A DNA stretch of 64,000 bases from Dyadobacter tibetensis Y620-1 (GCF_000566685.1 NZ_AZQN01000004.1:434001-498000); one strand, 5' to 3'. Shown: positions 26,720 through 37,847, numbered from the stretch's first letter. The notes: a model not told the origin generated them from the letters alone. Numbers and translations are program-made.

Positions 26720-29181
26720 TGAACACAAATAGGTTATTTTTTAATACGTTAATTTTCTTGCTTATTCTGGCAGGATTAAGTTCCTGCGCCCCTAAGTCAA
26801 TTCCGGGACAAGAATCCTATTTCTTGGGAAATACTGTTTTCGAAGGAAATCAAGCCATCAAAAAATCGGAATTAGATGCACTTATTCCACAAAAGCCCAA
26901 CAGACGATTTTTAGGACTTCCCTTTTTCCCCTACGTGGGTTTATATCGCTTCGGGGCGTTATTCTACAGCAAGGACGACCGTCAGCGTCAACTTTTGGAA
27001 ATAACCCAAAATTACCAAAACGAAATCCGAAATCACGAACATGATGCACGCAAAACCGAAAAAATAGAGCGTAAATATGAAAAGAAAATAGCCAAAGCAA
27101 GAGTCAAAATTGAAGAAGGCAATTTTTGGATGCGTGTAGTAGGCGAGAAACCAGTTTATTTTAACTCGGAAGAGGCAAGTAATAACGTATCCAAAATAAA
27201 AAGATACCTGTACAATAATGGCTTTTTCCAGTCAAAGGTGGTCTTTATTCCAGACTCCTTGCGAAACCGCATTAGGCCAATCTACCGGATTGAGGAAGGT
27301 CGTCCAACCCTATTGAACGACATTTCTTACCGAATCAATAACAATCGAATCGATAGCTTGATCAATCAGTCTAAGCCACTTTCCATATTGGCGAAGGGAA
27401 AGCGATATGATGGAGAAAGCTTTGAACAGGAAAGGGTTCGCCTGGAGTCACTTTTGAAAAATAGTGGCTACTTCGATTTCTCACGCCAGTATATTAATTT
27501 CTTAATTAATGATACCCTTACCAATCCACTGACCGACAGTCTTTATCAGCTGGTAGATGTTCAGGTCCGGGTAGATCTGCCTGCCAAGTCTGCAAACATG
27601 CAACCCTACACCATTCGTTCGGTTCATTTTGAAGTCCTCCCTCCATCGGGAGTACCGGATTCTCTTTTTAAAAAAGATACCATCTTATATAATGGCGTTG
27701 AATATATATTTACAGACAAATATTTTTCTCCAAAAATCCTATCTAATAAAATTTTAGTAAGGCCAAACGAACCTTACAGCCAGTATAAAGAACGGGTATC
27801 GCAGCAACAGCTGTCGCTCACCGATCAGTTTCGCTTCGTTAATTACAGTTATCAATTCGATTCTACCGCTCACGGACTACATAGTTACTTCAAAGCTATT
27901 CCGCTTGAAAAATATCAGATTTCTACCGATGTCGGTCTCAATGTAATTCAGCTCCAGGGGGCACCGGGCCCCTTTGCCAACCTATCCTATAAAATCAGAA
28001 ATGTATTTAACGGACTCGAAAATTTCGAATCCAATATTCGAGGAGGTATCGAACTCGTACCGGGCTTTCTGGGTAATAAACAAATCTATCGCAGTGAAGA
28101 AATTGGTGTGAACGCTGCCCTAAATTTCCCTCGAATATTATTTCCCATCTCCAAAATTCAAAAAAAACTAAGCCTATATAACCCCCGAACACAGGTAGGT
28201 ATAGGGTTCAATTATGTTAATCGGCCGGAATATACCCGCTCCATTGTCAAATCGTCTATGACCTACTCTTGGCAACCCTCCCCCACCACTCTTTTCAATG
28301 TGACATTGCTGGACCTGAATATCTTAAACACCCAAAGATTACGCCCCGATTTCAAGAATTTGCTCCTGGAGTTACAAAATGAAGGGAACAACTTGGTCAA
28401 CAGTTTTCAAAAATCCTTCGTCTCTGATCTGAGTTTTAACTTTGTTTATAATACTAACCCGTTCAATGGCCCTCCCAAAAATGCCCGTTATTTACGTCTA
28501 GCCCTCGAGTCGGGTGGCACATCGCTTAATATTTTCCCAAAACAAAAAGATTTGATTCAAAATGTTTTTGGGGAGTTACAATTTTATAAGTATCTGCGGG
28601 GAATTGTTGATTATAGGCGATATTGGCCTACAGGGAAAAAATCAGTTTTAGTAGCCAGGATTAATACCGGCGGAATATGGAGCTATGGTAGTGGCCAGGT
28701 GCCTCCCTATGAAAAGTACTTTTTCGCGGGCGGTTCCAACAGTGTACGAGCATGGCTTCCCCGTCGATTAGGGCCGGGTTCGGCTACCCCTAGGCTAACG
28801 GCCGATAACTTAACGATTGAGGCGCCAGGAGAGTTTTTATTGGAAGGAAACCTGGAATACAGGGGTTTTCTCACCAATTTTTTTGGGGATATCAATTACG
28901 CCCTGTTTCTGGATGCCGGGAATGTGTGGAATCTTAACCAAAACGCAGAAGCAGAACAGAAATTGGATTTCAAAAATTTCACCAGACAAATTGCCCTCGG
29001 AACCGGATTTGGTATTCGCTACGACCTGTCCTACTTTGTTTTACGCTTCGATTTTGGAATTAAAGTCTATGATCCGTCAGTTCAGCGTTTTGTGCTCGAC
29101 GAGCTGGATATGGCCCGCCTCTTTAAACGAACCCAAAATAATTTTCTAAATATTAATCTTGGAGTAGGCTATCCATTCTAA
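26719..29181 (+). CDS. TamL-like Omp85 outer-membrane lipoprotein (BamA/TamA family)
   Basis: 820 aa. Lipobox LSSCA at about residue 23, a coiled and charged insert (about 90-135, RKYEKKIAKARVKIEEG), POTRA-like repeats (about 150-400) and a C-terminal Omp85 barrel with the lid-loop region YFFAGGSNSVRAWLPRRLG (about 672-690), ending NINLGVGYPF. A lipidated Omp85 of this form is the Bacteroidota TamL type, believed to work with TamB in outer-membrane assembly. An in-frame TAG at 26710 excludes an earlier start; TTG at 26719 is the only start that keeps the signal peptide. No tamB lies next to it. Confidence 0.87.
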   Translation: MNTNRLFFNTLIFLLILAGLSSCAPKSIPGQESYFLGNTVFEGNQAIKKSELDALIPQKPNRRFLGLPFFPYVGLYRFGALFYSKDDRQRQLLEITQNYQNEIRNHEHDARKTEKIERKYEKKIAKARVKIEEGNFWMRVVGEKPVYFNSEEASNNVSKIKRYLYNNGFFQSKVVFIPDSLRNRIRPIYRIEEGRPTLLNDISYRINNNRIDSLINQSKPLSILAKGKRYDGESFEQERVRLESLLKNSGYFDFSRQYINFLINDTLTNPLTDSLYQLVDVQVRVDLPAKSANMQPYTIRSVHFEVLPPSGVPDSLFKKDTILYNGVEYIFTDKYFSPKILSNKILVRPNEPYSQYKERVSQQQLSLTDQFRFVNYSYQFDSTAHGLHSYFKAIPLEKYQISTDVGLNVIQLQGAPGPFANLSYKIRNVFNGLENFESNIRGGIELVPGFLGNKQIYRSEEIGVNAALNFPRILFPISKIQKKLSLYNPRTQVGIGFNYVNRPEYTRSIVKSSMTYSWQPSPTTLFNVTLLDLNILNTQRLRPDFKNLLLELQNEGNNLVNSFQKSFVSDLSFNFVYNTNPFNGPPKNARYLRLALESGGTSLNIFPKQKDLIQNVFGELQFYKYLRGIVDYRRYWPTGKKSVLVARINTGGIWSYGSGQVPPYEKYFFAGGSNSVRAWLPRRLGPGSATPRLTADNLTIEAPGEFLLEGNLEYRGFLTNFFGDINYALFLDAGNVWNLNQNAEAEQKLDFKNFTRQIALGTGFGIRYDLSYFVLRFDFGIKVYDPSVQRFVLDELDMARLFKRTQNNFLNINLGVGYPF

Positions 29182-29245
29182 GCCCTCATCCTTCTGCACA
29201 GCCTAACGAGGCAATAGAATTCCGTAACTTAAAAAACCTGCCAGA

Positions 29246-29277
29246 TTGTCAGTTCTTAGCTTTTCTTTGTACTTTTG
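29246..29277 (+). promoter_or_regulatory. Promoter of the miaB operon
   Basis: TTG at 29246-29248, 21 nt, TACTTTTG at 29270-29277: good match to the Bacteroidota promoter, about 70 bp before miaB. Confidence 0.6.
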
Positions 29278-29346
29278 TAAATCTGCCAGAACCCCTGCGG
29301 GAGTTTAGCGCCTATACTGGAATACCATTCAAGACAACAAACGAAA

Positions 29347-30798
29347 ATGACGCATATAATCACGGATACCCTAAAAATATTACAAGAAGCTGACAAGGAA
29401 GCCTGTGAAACTTCCCGGGTAAGTGAAAACGAACCCATTTCTTCTAAGAAGCGCCTTTTTATAGAAAGTTACGGTTGTCAGATGAATTTTTCGGATAGTG
29501 AAATTGTAGCCTCTGTTATGCGTGATGCCGGGTTTGCTACTACCTCAGATGCCAATGACGCCGATTTAATATTTTTGAATACCTGCGCCATCCGCGACAA
29601 TGCAGAGCAAAAGGTGCGAATCCGTCTCCAACATTTAAATGCCATCAAACGTCGTAAACCTGGCCTGCTGATTGGCGTATTAGGCTGCATGGCCGAACGC
29701 CTCAAAACCAAGCTCCTGGAAGAAGAAAAAATGGTAGATATCGTTACGGGCCCGGATGCTTATCGCGATCTGCCCCGGCTCGTGGAAGAAGCTGAGACTG
29801 GCCAAAAGGCCGTTAATGTCTTTCTTTCCCGTGAAGAAACCTATGCCGACATCGCTCCTGTGAGACTCAACTCTAACGGAATCACTGCCATGATTTCCAT
29901 TATGCGAGGCTGTGATAATATGTGCAGCTTCTGCGTAGTACCTTATACCCGGGGTAGGGAAAGAAGTCGAGATCCGAAAAGCATTCTTGCTGAGGCTCAG
30001 GATCTTTTTGAGAAAGGCTATAAAGAGGTCACCTTGTTAGGTCAAAACGTAGACAGTTATAAATGGAGCATCAACCAGGAAAATGGGGAAGGTAGTCAGG
30101 TAAATTTTGCTCAACTACTGGAAATGGTCGCATCGATTCATCCTGACCTGAGGGTTCGTTTTAGTACTTCCCATCCCAAAGATATTACGGACGAGGTGCT
30201 TTACACGATAAAAAAATACGAGAATATCTGTAATTATATTCACCTTCCTGCTCAAAGCGGTAACAGCCGGGTGCTGGAAATCATGAACAGAACCTACACC
30301 AGGGAGTGGTATATGAATCGAATCGATAGGATCAGAGATATTTTAGGAGAGGACTGTGGAATATCCAGTGACATGATAGCAGGATTTTGTTCCGAAACCG
30401 AGGAAGAACATAGAGACTCCCTAAGTCTTATGGAATATGCTCAGTTTGATTTTGGATATATGTTCATTTACTCTGAAAGGCCTGGGACTCCCGCAGCTAA
30501 AAAATATGCAGATGACATCAGCCCCGAAGTAAAGCAACGTCGTCTTACTGAAATAATAGCCGTTCAGAGACGTTTGTCTCTCGAAAGGAATCAGCGGGCA
30601 ATTGGTAAGGTTCATAAAGTATTAATAGAAGGAACGTCCAAGAAGTCTGCGGAACACCTTTCAGGCCGCAATGACCAAAACAAGGTCATAGTCTTCCCTA
30701 GGGAACACTATAAACCTGGGACCTATGTTGATGTTCTAGTGACAGAATGCACCTCAGCTACTTTAAAAGGGCATGCTGTGTCTACGGTCACTGTTTAA
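29347..30798 (+). CDS. miaB: tRNA-2-methylthio-N6-dimethylallyladenosine synthase
   Basis: 483 aa, complete MiaB. N-terminal UPF0004 domain with Cys44 (SYGCQMN), Cys80 ([11 protein letters not shown]) and Cys114 (VLGCMAERL) binding the auxiliary 4Fe-4S cluster; radical SAM domain with Cys189, Cys193 and Cys196 in CDNMCSFC followed by [13 protein letters not shown]-terminal TRAM domain (about 410-480). It adds a methylthio group to i6A37 of tRNAs reading UNN codons. The N-terminal 30-residue extension is typical of Bacteroidota. First gene of the series leading to secG. Confidence 0.96.
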   Translation: MTHIITDTLKILQEADKEACETSRVSENEPISSKKRLFIESYGCQMNFSDSEIVASVMRDAGFATTSDANDADLIFLNTCAIRDNAEQKVRIRLQHLNAIKRRKPGLLIGVLGCMAERLKTKLLEEEKMVDIVTGPDAYRDLPRLVEEAETGQKAVNVFLSREETYADIAPVRLNSNGITAMISIMRGCDNMCSFCVVPYTRGRERSRDPKSILAEAQDLFEKGYKEVTLLGQNVDSYKWSINQENGEGSQVNFAQLLEMVASIHPDLRVRFSTSHPKDITDEVLYTIKKYENICNYIHLPAQSGNSRVLEIMNRTYTREWYMNRIDRIRDILGEDCGISSDMIAGFCSETEEEHRDSLSLMEYAQFDFGYMFIYSERPGTPAAKKYADDISPEVKQRRLTEIIAVQRRLSLERNQRAIGKVHKVLIEGTSKKSAEHLSGRNDQNKVIVFPREHYKPGTYVDVLVTECTSATLKGHAVSTVTV

Positions 30799-30828
30799 TC
30801 AGCAGGCAATTTATCATTATTCTCAAAA

Positions 30829-30857
30829 AGGACTGAGCTCCTCTGGAACTCAGTCTT
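30829..30857 (+). other. Hairpin between miaB and the sigma-54 activator gene
   Basis: GACTGAG (30831-30837) pairs with CTCAGTC (30849-30855), with three more inner pairs. There is no clean T-run downstream, so it may be a partial attenuator or mRNA-processing structure rather than a full terminator. Confidence 0.45.
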
Positions 30858-30882
30858 AATAAATATAAATGTATCAGTCCAT

Positions 30883-32181
30883 ATGAACCCTTCGGAAATA
30901 CAAGCTATAAAAAACCGGTTTGGGATTATCGGAGGATCACCAGTTCTCAACCATGCCATTCATGTTGCCGTTCAGGTAGCTGCTACCGATCTCACCGTAC
31001 TTATTACCGGAGAGTCTGGAAGTGGTAAGGAGTCTTTTTCCAAAATCATTCATAACCTGAGTGCCCGTAAACATGGCGCCTTTATAGCAATCAACTGCGG
31101 AGCCATTCCGGAAGGGACGATAGACTCCGAATTGTTTGGTCATGAAAAAGGCGCCTTTACCGGTGCCCAGGACTCCCGAAAAGGCTATTTTGAAACTACC
31201 AATGGTGGAACCATTTTTTTAGATGAAGTAGGAGAAATGCCCCTTGGAACCCAAGCGAGGCTGCTACGGGTTCTCGAAAATGGTGAATATATTAAAGTTG
31301 GTTCTTCGAAGGTTTTAAAAACCAATGTTCGGGTTGTGGCAGCTACTAATGTCAATCTGCTAGATGCTGTTAATAAAGGTAAATTCAGAGAAGATCTGTA
31401 TTACCGACTGAATACCGTACCGATCTATGTGCCAGCCCTCCGCGACCGGGGTGAAGATGTCCTTTTATTATTTCGTAAGTTTACCAACGATTTCTCAGAA
31501 AGATACCGTAGTAAACCGGTACGCTTGAGTCCAGATGCAGCTGATTTACTCCTGGAGTATCCCTTTCCCGGCAATATCAGGCAACTGAAAAACATAGCAG
31601 AGCAGATCACTATTCTGGAAACAGACAAGGAACACCCCATATCAGGGTCTACGCTGAATGGATACCTTAACCCGGTGCAACCTGCCGGACGCAGAGCACT
31701 GGTTCCTGTAAAGTCTGACGATGACGCAGGCACCTCATTTTCTGAGCGGGAGCTCCTCTACAAAGTTCTTTTTGATATGCGAAAAGATGTAACAGAGCTA
31801 AAAAAACTGGTAAGAGGTGTCCTGGAAAATGAAAAATACGGTAGAGAAATATTAGACGATCACGAAGAGCTGTTTCAATCGATTAATAATATGGAAGGGG
31901 CGGCTACTACAGAGCCAACCCGGCTGCTCACTCCGCCTGCACCTTCGCATCAGGTGGCGTTTGACCGTTACGATCGCTACAGCAATGAGGACGAAGACAT
32001 CGAGGATGTCGTTCATGTCTCTGCCGAAGAGGAATCGCTTTCCTTAGAAGACAAGGAAAAGGAAATGATTATCAAGGCGCTTCGAAAAAATAATAATAAA
32101 CGAAAATATGCCGCTCAGGCATTGGGAATATCGGAACGAACCTTATACAGAAAAATTAAACAATATGATATTGAAGAATAA
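30883..32181 (+). CDS. Sigma-54-dependent activator without receiver domain
   Basis: 432 aa. The AAA+ sigma-54 interaction domain starts almost at the N-terminus: Walker A GESGSGKE (43-50), GAFTGA loop (90-95) that contacts sigma-54, Walker B IFLDEVGE (111-118), then the arginine-finger region FREDLYYRLN. A linker of about 100 residues leads to a C-terminal Fis-type HTH (KRKYAAQALGISERTLYRKI, about 407-426). There is no REC, GAF or PAS domain, so activity is probably set by another protein or by expression, as in PspF. It lies in the conserved miaB-lptE neighbourhood and its stop is 3 bp from the lptE start. The regulon is unknown. Confidence 0.93.
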   Translation: MNPSEIQAIKNRFGIIGGSPVLNHAIHVAVQVAATDLTVLITGESGSGKESFSKIIHNLSARKHGAFIAINCGAIPEGTIDSELFGHEKGAFTGAQDSRKGYFETTNGGTIFLDEVGEMPLGTQARLLRVLENGEYIKVGSSKVLKTNVRVVAATNVNLLDAVNKGKFREDLYYRLNTVPIYVPALRDRGEDVLLLFRKFTNDFSERYRSKPVRLSPDAADLLLEYPFPGNIRQLKNIAEQITILETDKEHPISGSTLNGYLNPVQPAGRRALVPVKSDDDAGTSFSERELLYKVLFDMRKDVTELKKLVRGVLENEKYGREILDDHEELFQSINNMEGAATTEPTRLLTPPAPSHQVAFDRYDRYSNEDEDIEDVVHVSAEEESLSLEDKEKEMIIKALRKNNNKRKYAAQALGISERTLYRKIKQYDIEE

Positions 32182-32184
32182 GAT

Positions 32185-32715
32185 ATGAATCAGAAACAAA
32201 GGAAAAGTCTGCTCCCTTCCTTGAGAATTATTGGTTTGCTAATTTTGGCCTGGCTCCCCCTGTCCTGCGGAGTCTATTCCTTTACAGGCACTAGTCTTTC
32301 TCCAGATATCAAAACTTTTACGATCATTAATTTCACCATGGGTACGGCCGGAGGACCGGCCGATCTGCCTCTGCGTCTCACAGAACAGCTCAAAGAATAT
32401 TACCAGAAAAATACAAGTCTTACTCAGCTCCCTACAGGTGGGGACTTGATTATAGAAGGTAGCATAATCAGCTACGACGTGGTGCCTGCCGCGCCTACGG
32501 CTAACGACCAGGCAGGATTGAACCGACTAAATGTAACCGCACAGGTTCGATTCACAAATGCTTTGGATGAAACAAAAAATTTCGACCAGTCATTTACCTA
32601 TTATGCAGATTTCCCTCAGGATCAGACCCTTAACCAAAACGAAGCGAGGCTTCTACCAACTATTCTGGAAAACTTGGTTCAACAAATCTTCAATAAATCG
32701 GCAGCTGATTGGTAA
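32185..32715 (+). CDS. lptE: LptE-family LPS-assembly lipoprotein
   Basis: 176 aa. Signal peptide with lipobox PLSCG (about residue 30), then VYSFTGTSLSPDIKTFTI and LTEQLKEYYQKNTSLTQL, the Bacteroidota LptE pattern; later NRLNVTAQVRFTNALD gives the sheet strands. LptE plugs the LptD barrel and helps insert lipopolysaccharide into the outer membrane. It follows the sigma-54 activator by 3 bp and precedes a TPR-like gene and secG, an order common in Cytophagales. Confidence 0.85.
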   Translation: MNQKQRKSLLPSLRIIGLLILAWLPLSCGVYSFTGTSLSPDIKTFTIINFTMGTAGGPADLPLRLTEQLKEYYQKNTSLTQLPTGGDLIIEGSIISYDVVPAAPTANDQAGLNRLNVTAQVRFTNALDETKNFDQSFTYYADFPQDQTLNQNEARLLPTILENLVQQIFNKSAADW

Positions 32716-32773
32716 GTAGAATATCGTAAAGTCAAACTTAGTATACATTCATCACCAAATGATAGATAGGCAT

Positions 32774-33433
32774 ATGTCCATCCTAGATAAAGAACTTTTT
32801 AGCGAACTGGTACGGGATCCTTCCAAACTTAACCCTGAAATAATACCACAATTGGAGGGAACCATCAGCAAATTTCCGTTCTGCCAGATTAGTTATGCCC
32901 TATTGGCTAAGGCATCTGCATTGCAAGGCCCCGAAGTCTTGGATATTTATCGCCCCAAAGCAGCAGCGTATGCCCTGAGCAGGACGGCTCTTCAACGATT
33001 CGTAGAAAGTCCGACCGAACGCCTACCCGAACCACCAGCACAACAGGCACTAGCTTTCGAGAAGACACCGACAGATTCCGCTTCTTTCTCAACTGACTAT
33101 CCGCTTACCGAGACACTGGTGGAGGAAGAAAGCCCAGAATGGCAAAAATCGGAGGAGCAAAAAAAGCAGAAGTTAATAATAGAAGGGTTTATGAAAAAAA
33201 ATCCTCGCATGCCCCGGCAGGAAAACGACGTAAAACCCCTCTCGATAGACCTTAAAGGACGATTGGCCACCTCGGGAGCTGGCGGGATTGACACTGAGGC
33301 CTATGCACAAATCCTGACCCGGCAGGGCAAAATAGACAAGGCAAAGGACGTTTATCAAAAATTGATCTTGAAAAATCCGGAAAAAAGAAATTACTTTGCG
33401 AAAAAATTAGGTGAATTAAATCGTCTGACTTAA
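32774..33433 (+). CDS. Conserved Bacteroidota protein with C-terminal TPR-like motif, unknown function
   Basis: 219 aa from the ATG at 32774, which has an AGATAGG leader; an ATG five codons upstream (32759) is equally open. No signal peptide. The N-terminal 75 residues are helical (FSELVRDPSKL, FPFCQISYALLAKASAL), the middle is Pro/Glu-rich and probably disordered, and the last 40 residues contain one TPR-like unit (TEAYAQILTRQGKIDKAKDV, then YQKLILKNPEKRNYFAKKLG). It sits between lptE and secG, which suggests an envelope role, but none is known to me. Confidence 0.75.
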   Translation: MSILDKELFSELVRDPSKLNPEIIPQLEGTISKFPFCQISYALLAKASALQGPEVLDIYRPKAAAYALSRTALQRFVESPTERLPEPPAQQALAFEKTPTDSASFSTDYPLTETLVEEESPEWQKSEEQKKQKLIIEGFMKKNPRMPRQENDVKPLSIDLKGRLATSGAGGIDTEAYAQILTRQGKIDKAKDVYQKLILKNPEKRNYFAKKLGELNRLT

Positions 33434-33472
33434 TGCGAATTCACTCATTCTATCATATATAATTCTTAACAC

Positions 33473-33832
33473 ATGTATTTGGGTCTGATTATTCTAGTTG
33501 CAATTATTGCAGTTCTACTGATTCTGGTAGTTTTGGTACAAAATTCTAAAGGAGGAGGGCTATCCAGTGAATTCAGTGGTTCGGGATCTGCTCAAATGTT
33601 TGGTGTGAAAAAGACCACCGATCTTCTGGAACAAATTACCTGGGGATTGGCTGGAGCCATTATCGTCATTTCATTGGTATCTTATATCATGGTTGGTAAT
33701 AGCACCGATGGCGGAACTATTAATAGTGTCAACATTGAAAAAGCACAAAAAACGGCCGTGCCAGCGGGTCCGGTAGCACCGGCAGTAGCCCCTACTGAAG
33801 CACTTCCGGCCGCTGGAGATAGCGCTCAGTAA
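33473..33832 (+). CDS. secG: Preprotein translocase subunit SecG
   Basis: 119 aa. First helix VAIIAVLLILVVLVQNSKGGGLSSEF carries the family's VQNSKGGGL motif (about residues 21-29), then TDLLEQITWGLAGAIIVISL forms the second helix. The C-terminal 40 residues are Ala/Pro-rich, as in Bacteroidota homologues. SecG supports SecYEG-dependent export across the inner membrane. A strong terminator closes the operon immediately downstream. Confidence 0.93.
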   Translation: MYLGLIILVAIIAVLLILVVLVQNSKGGGLSSEFSGSGSAQMFGVKKTTDLLEQITWGLAGAIIVISLVSYIMVGNSTDGGTINSVNIEKAQKTAVPAGPVAPAVAPTEALPAAGDSAQ

Positions 33833-33846
33833 TTTAAAAGAAATCA

Positions 33847-33883
33847 GAAAAAAGCCTGTTCCTCAATGGAACAGGCTTTTTTC
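33847..33883 (+). terminator. Terminator after secG, possibly bidirectional
   Basis: A 14-bp stem (33849-33862 with 33868-33881), five-base loop, T-run on the plus strand and A-run before it, so it may also stop the convergent reverse-strand gene whose stop is at 33887. Confidence 0.9.
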
Positions 33884-33886
33884 ATA

Positions 33887-34594
33887 TCAGGACACGCTCA
33901 AATGACGAAGTAGCAAACGCTGCGCTACCGGCAAAAGCGTCTCTGCAATAGGGTAATCTACTGGTGACTCGATAATATAGGTAGCAGGATTCGGTAGGTG
34001 ACTAAATCTTCGGGTCAGGGACACCTTAAGCTGATTTACCGTCTTGCCGATACTGACATTAGCCTGGTCCACATAATTCAATTTAACATAGCGTTCCTGC
34101 TCGGTATTAAATAAGGCCAGCTGGTACTGATATACATAAATAGACCTATTACGATTCCGTTGAAGGAAAAGATATCCTTCTTCGGTTCGCATGGGCTCTA
34201 TCCCCACTGGAGAAAGCTTCATTCTTACTCCTACCTCCTCCAGTACAGCATTCCCTCTATGCAGCGAACCACTTAGCTGAGGAATGGCATAATCCAGCAA
34301 TTCGGTGATGTCGACAATATCGGCGTGTTCTGCAACCAGATCTTCATACACAATTTCAACATTCCTCAAATCCAGCTTCTTAACTCGTTTCGGGAAATGC
34401 GACCGGATAGCCTCCTTATTTCCTTTTACGAGCTGGCAGGTTGCCAGGTGCGTCCGAAGATCGTGGAGATAAGGAAATAGGCGAACTTGCTGAAACTGTT
34501 GCTCAACGCCCTGTAGATAGGCTAGAAGCTTGTATTTTTTATACTCAAAGTCGATAAGGTCATCTGTCAACCAATTCTCATGTAATTTTTTCAT
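33887..34594 (-). CDS. Conserved hypothetical protein
   Basis: 235 aa, soluble, no signal peptide or membrane helix. The N-terminus (WLTDDLIDFEYKKYKLLAYL) begins an alpha-helical half; the second half is beta-rich (IVEDL-type strands, YVYQYQLALFNTEQERYVKL, and near the end ATYIIESPVDYPIAETLLP). The pattern is familiar from Cytophagales genomes next to groESL but I know no function. The ATG at 34592-34594 is preferred; one at 34618 would add eight residues. It reads away from groES, so its promoter shares the 34595-34830 region. Confidence 0.7.
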   Translation of the reverse strand: MKKLHENWLTDDLIDFEYKKYKLLAYLQGVEQQFQQVRLFPYLHDLRTHLATCQLVKGNKEAIRSHFPKRVKKLDLRNVEIVYEDLVAEHADIVDITELLDYAIPQLSGSLHRGNAVLEEVGVRMKLSPVGIEPMRTEEGYLFLQRNRNRSIYVYQYQLALFNTEQERYVKLNYVDQANVSIGKTVNQLKVSLTRRFSHLPNPATYIIESPVDYPIAETLLPVAQRLLLRHLSVS

Positions 34595-34716
34595 AAGCAA
34601 TATCAGGCTTGATCTCATTAAAATTTACACATTCCATCTTACAAATGCAATTTTGGCAAAGCGCTGTCAGTGTATACATCTGTAAATTGCAAGACATTCC
34701 CGACAGGATACCATTG

Positions 34717-34746
34717 TGTCAGAGTGCCTGTGAAAAAATGTCAGAG
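34717..34746. repeat. Direct repeats TGTCAGAGT upstream of groES
   Basis: TGTCAGAGT occurs at 34717 and 34739, 22 bp apart (two helical turns); a further TGTCAG is at 34665 and the inverted CTGACA at 34798. No CIRCE element is present. They may be a heat-shock regulator site or mere coincidence. Confidence 0.35.
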
Positions 34747-34830
34747 TCATCAGGCTGGCACGAATTGTTTATGGGAGGAAGCAGTCATCTTTAATAACTG
34801 ACAAATCAAAATATAAACGTTAAATATCTT

Positions 34831-35127
34831 ATGTCAACTTTAGCAGAAATACAAGTGAGCGTACAACCTCTGGCTGACCGTGTTCTTGTAGAACCAGCCC
34901 AAGCAGAAGAAAAAACAGCATTTGGTATCATAATTCCTGATACTGCAAAGGAGAAACCACAACGCGGTACCGTATTGGCAGTTGGTCCTGGCAAAAAAGA
35001 TGAGCCCCTAACTGTAAAAGTAGGCGATACCGTATTGTACGGTAAGTACTCTGGAACTGAACTCTCGCACGATGGCAAAGATGTATTGATCATGCGTGAA
35101 TCAGATATCTATGCAATCCTAGGATAA
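34831..35127 (+). CDS. groES: Co-chaperonin GroES
   Basis: 98 aa, typical size. [20 protein letters not shown] opens the protein, the mobile loop region (about 21-34, [18 protein letters not shown]) binds GroEL, and [10 protein letters not shown] plus [13 protein letters not shown] complete the fold. The heptameric lid of the chaperonin chamber. groEL follows after 58 bp. The first nine residues before the core are a little longer than in E. coli. Confidence 0.97.
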   Translation: MSTLAEIQVSVQPLADRVLVEPAQAEEKTAFGIIIPDTAKEKPQRGTVLAVGPGKKDEPLTVKVGDTVLYGKYSGTELSHDGKDVLIMRESDIYAILG

Positions 35128-35179
35128 TATCCATTGGAAACCCCTTACATTTTTTCTATTAAAGTCTAAATTAATTTAA

Positions 35180-36820
<1,641 letters not shown>

Positions 36821-36844
36821 TATCCTCCCGCTTATAAATTACTA

Positions 36845-36883
36845 AGAAAGGCCCCCGCAGTTTCGCACTGCGGGGGCCTTTCT
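36845..36883 (+). terminator. Terminator of groESL
   Basis: A 16-bp GC-rich perfect stem (36845-36860 with 36868-36883), seven-base loop. The T-run is short because it is part of the stem. Confidence 0.88.
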
Positions 36884-36901
36884 GCGCTAGCATCCAGCCC
36901 A

Positions 36902-36931
36902 TTACAGGAGACCAATATAAATCTCCTGTAA
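36902..36931. repeat. Perfect 10-bp inverted repeat
   Basis: TTACAGGAGA (36902-36911) and TCTCCTGTAA (36922-36931) with a ten-base spacer in the gap between groEL and lolD, about 300 bp with no gene. No T-run, so not a terminator; role unknown. Confidence 0.4.
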
Positions 36932-37033
36932 CAATTCATTATCATAGTAATACCTGCATGATGATAGCCCCTACTCTTACGGGAATCCACGCATTTCAGC
37001 AGAAAGACTGTATTTCCTACTAAAATAAGTCCA

Positions 37034-37068
37034 CAAAAATAGCCGTCCGAAAAACTTCAGACGGCTAT
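37034..37068 (-). terminator. Terminator of the lolD-like gene
   Basis: ATAGCCGTC (37039-37047) pairs with GACGGCTAT (37060-37068); read in reverse it is followed by five T residues. It lies about 120 bp past the reverse-strand stop. Confidence 0.75.
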
Positions 37069-37187
37069 TCACTTTACTCAACGTTATGAAAAACTTCCCC
37101 CTTGATACGTAGATCAATGAGGTAAGTCACATCAAGCTAAAAAAAAATGTAAAAAAAATTATCTGGATCGCTTCAGCTTCTTTCGGA

Positions 37188-37847
37188 TCAACTCATTCGT
37201 CCATCCTGCATCTCCAGACGCCTATCAGCCATTGTGGCAAGCTCTTCATTATGAGTAACTATAATAAAACTATGTCCAAATTCGTCGCGAAGTCGAAAGA
37301 ACAACTTATGAAGTTCCAGAGCATTATGAGTGTCGAGATTACCACTCGGCTCATCGGCAAAAATGATGGCTGGCTTATTTAATAAGGCACGGGCGACGGC
37401 CACCCGCTGCTGTTCACCACCCGACAACTGAGATGGGAGATTGCCCATGCGCTGGGACAATCCTAATAAGGAGAGCAGCTCCTGGCCTCTTTCCCTAATT
37501 TCGGCTTCCGTTTTTTTCCCCTGAATAAATCCAGGCATACACACATTTTCCAGCGCAGTAAATTCCGCCATCAAATTGTGAAACTGGAAGATAAATCCTA
37601 TCTGCTCATTACGAAAACGGGCCAAATCGTGGTCTTTCAGATCAAAGACAGAGGTTTCCTGTATTCTGACCAGTCCGTCATCGGGTCGATCCAATGTGCC
37701 CAATATCTGCAGAAGCGTACTTTTGCCAGCTCCCGACGGCCCTACGATTGCAACCACCTCAGCCATACCCACTTCCAGATCTATCCCCTTCAAAACCTCC
37801 AAGGTTCCATAGTTCCTTTTAATACCCCTTGCCTGTAGTAATTTCAT
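37188..37847 (-). CDS. lolD: LolD-like ABC transporter ATP-binding protein
   Basis: 219 aa. Walker [10 protein letters not shown] (36-44), Q-loop near [18 protein letters not shown] (about 89-106), signature [15 protein letters not shown] (about 140-154), Walker B with [10 protein letters not shown] (about 163-172) and switch His in VTHNEE. This is the MacB/LolD clade that drives FtsX-fold permeases; the LolC/E-like permease at 4005-5234 is the only candidate partner in the window. It is monocistronic and divergent from sucC. The role would be powering lipoprotein release from the inner membrane; another MacB-type substrate is possible. Confidence 0.87.
   Translation of the reverse strand: MKLLQARGIKRNYGTLEVLKGIDLEVGMAEVVAIVGPSGAGKSTLLQILGTLDRPDDGLVRIQETSVFDLKDHDLARFRNEQIGFIFQFHNLMAEFTALENVCMPGFIQGKKTEAEIRERGQELLSLLGLSQRMGNLPSQLSGGEQQRVAVARALLNKPAIIFADEPSGNLDTHNALELHKLFFRLRDEFGHSFIIVTHNEELATMADRRLEMQDGRMS

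Noticed and set aside
34653..34668. Sigma-54-like promoter (TGGCA followed by TGTCA) upstream of groES
   Set aside because: The essential GC of the -12 element is missing, so the match is too weak despite a sigma-54 activator in the neighbourhood.
34609..34794. 61-codon plus-strand frame upstream of groES
   Set aside because: Overlaps the divergent gene start and the repeat-bearing groES control region; composition does not look coding.
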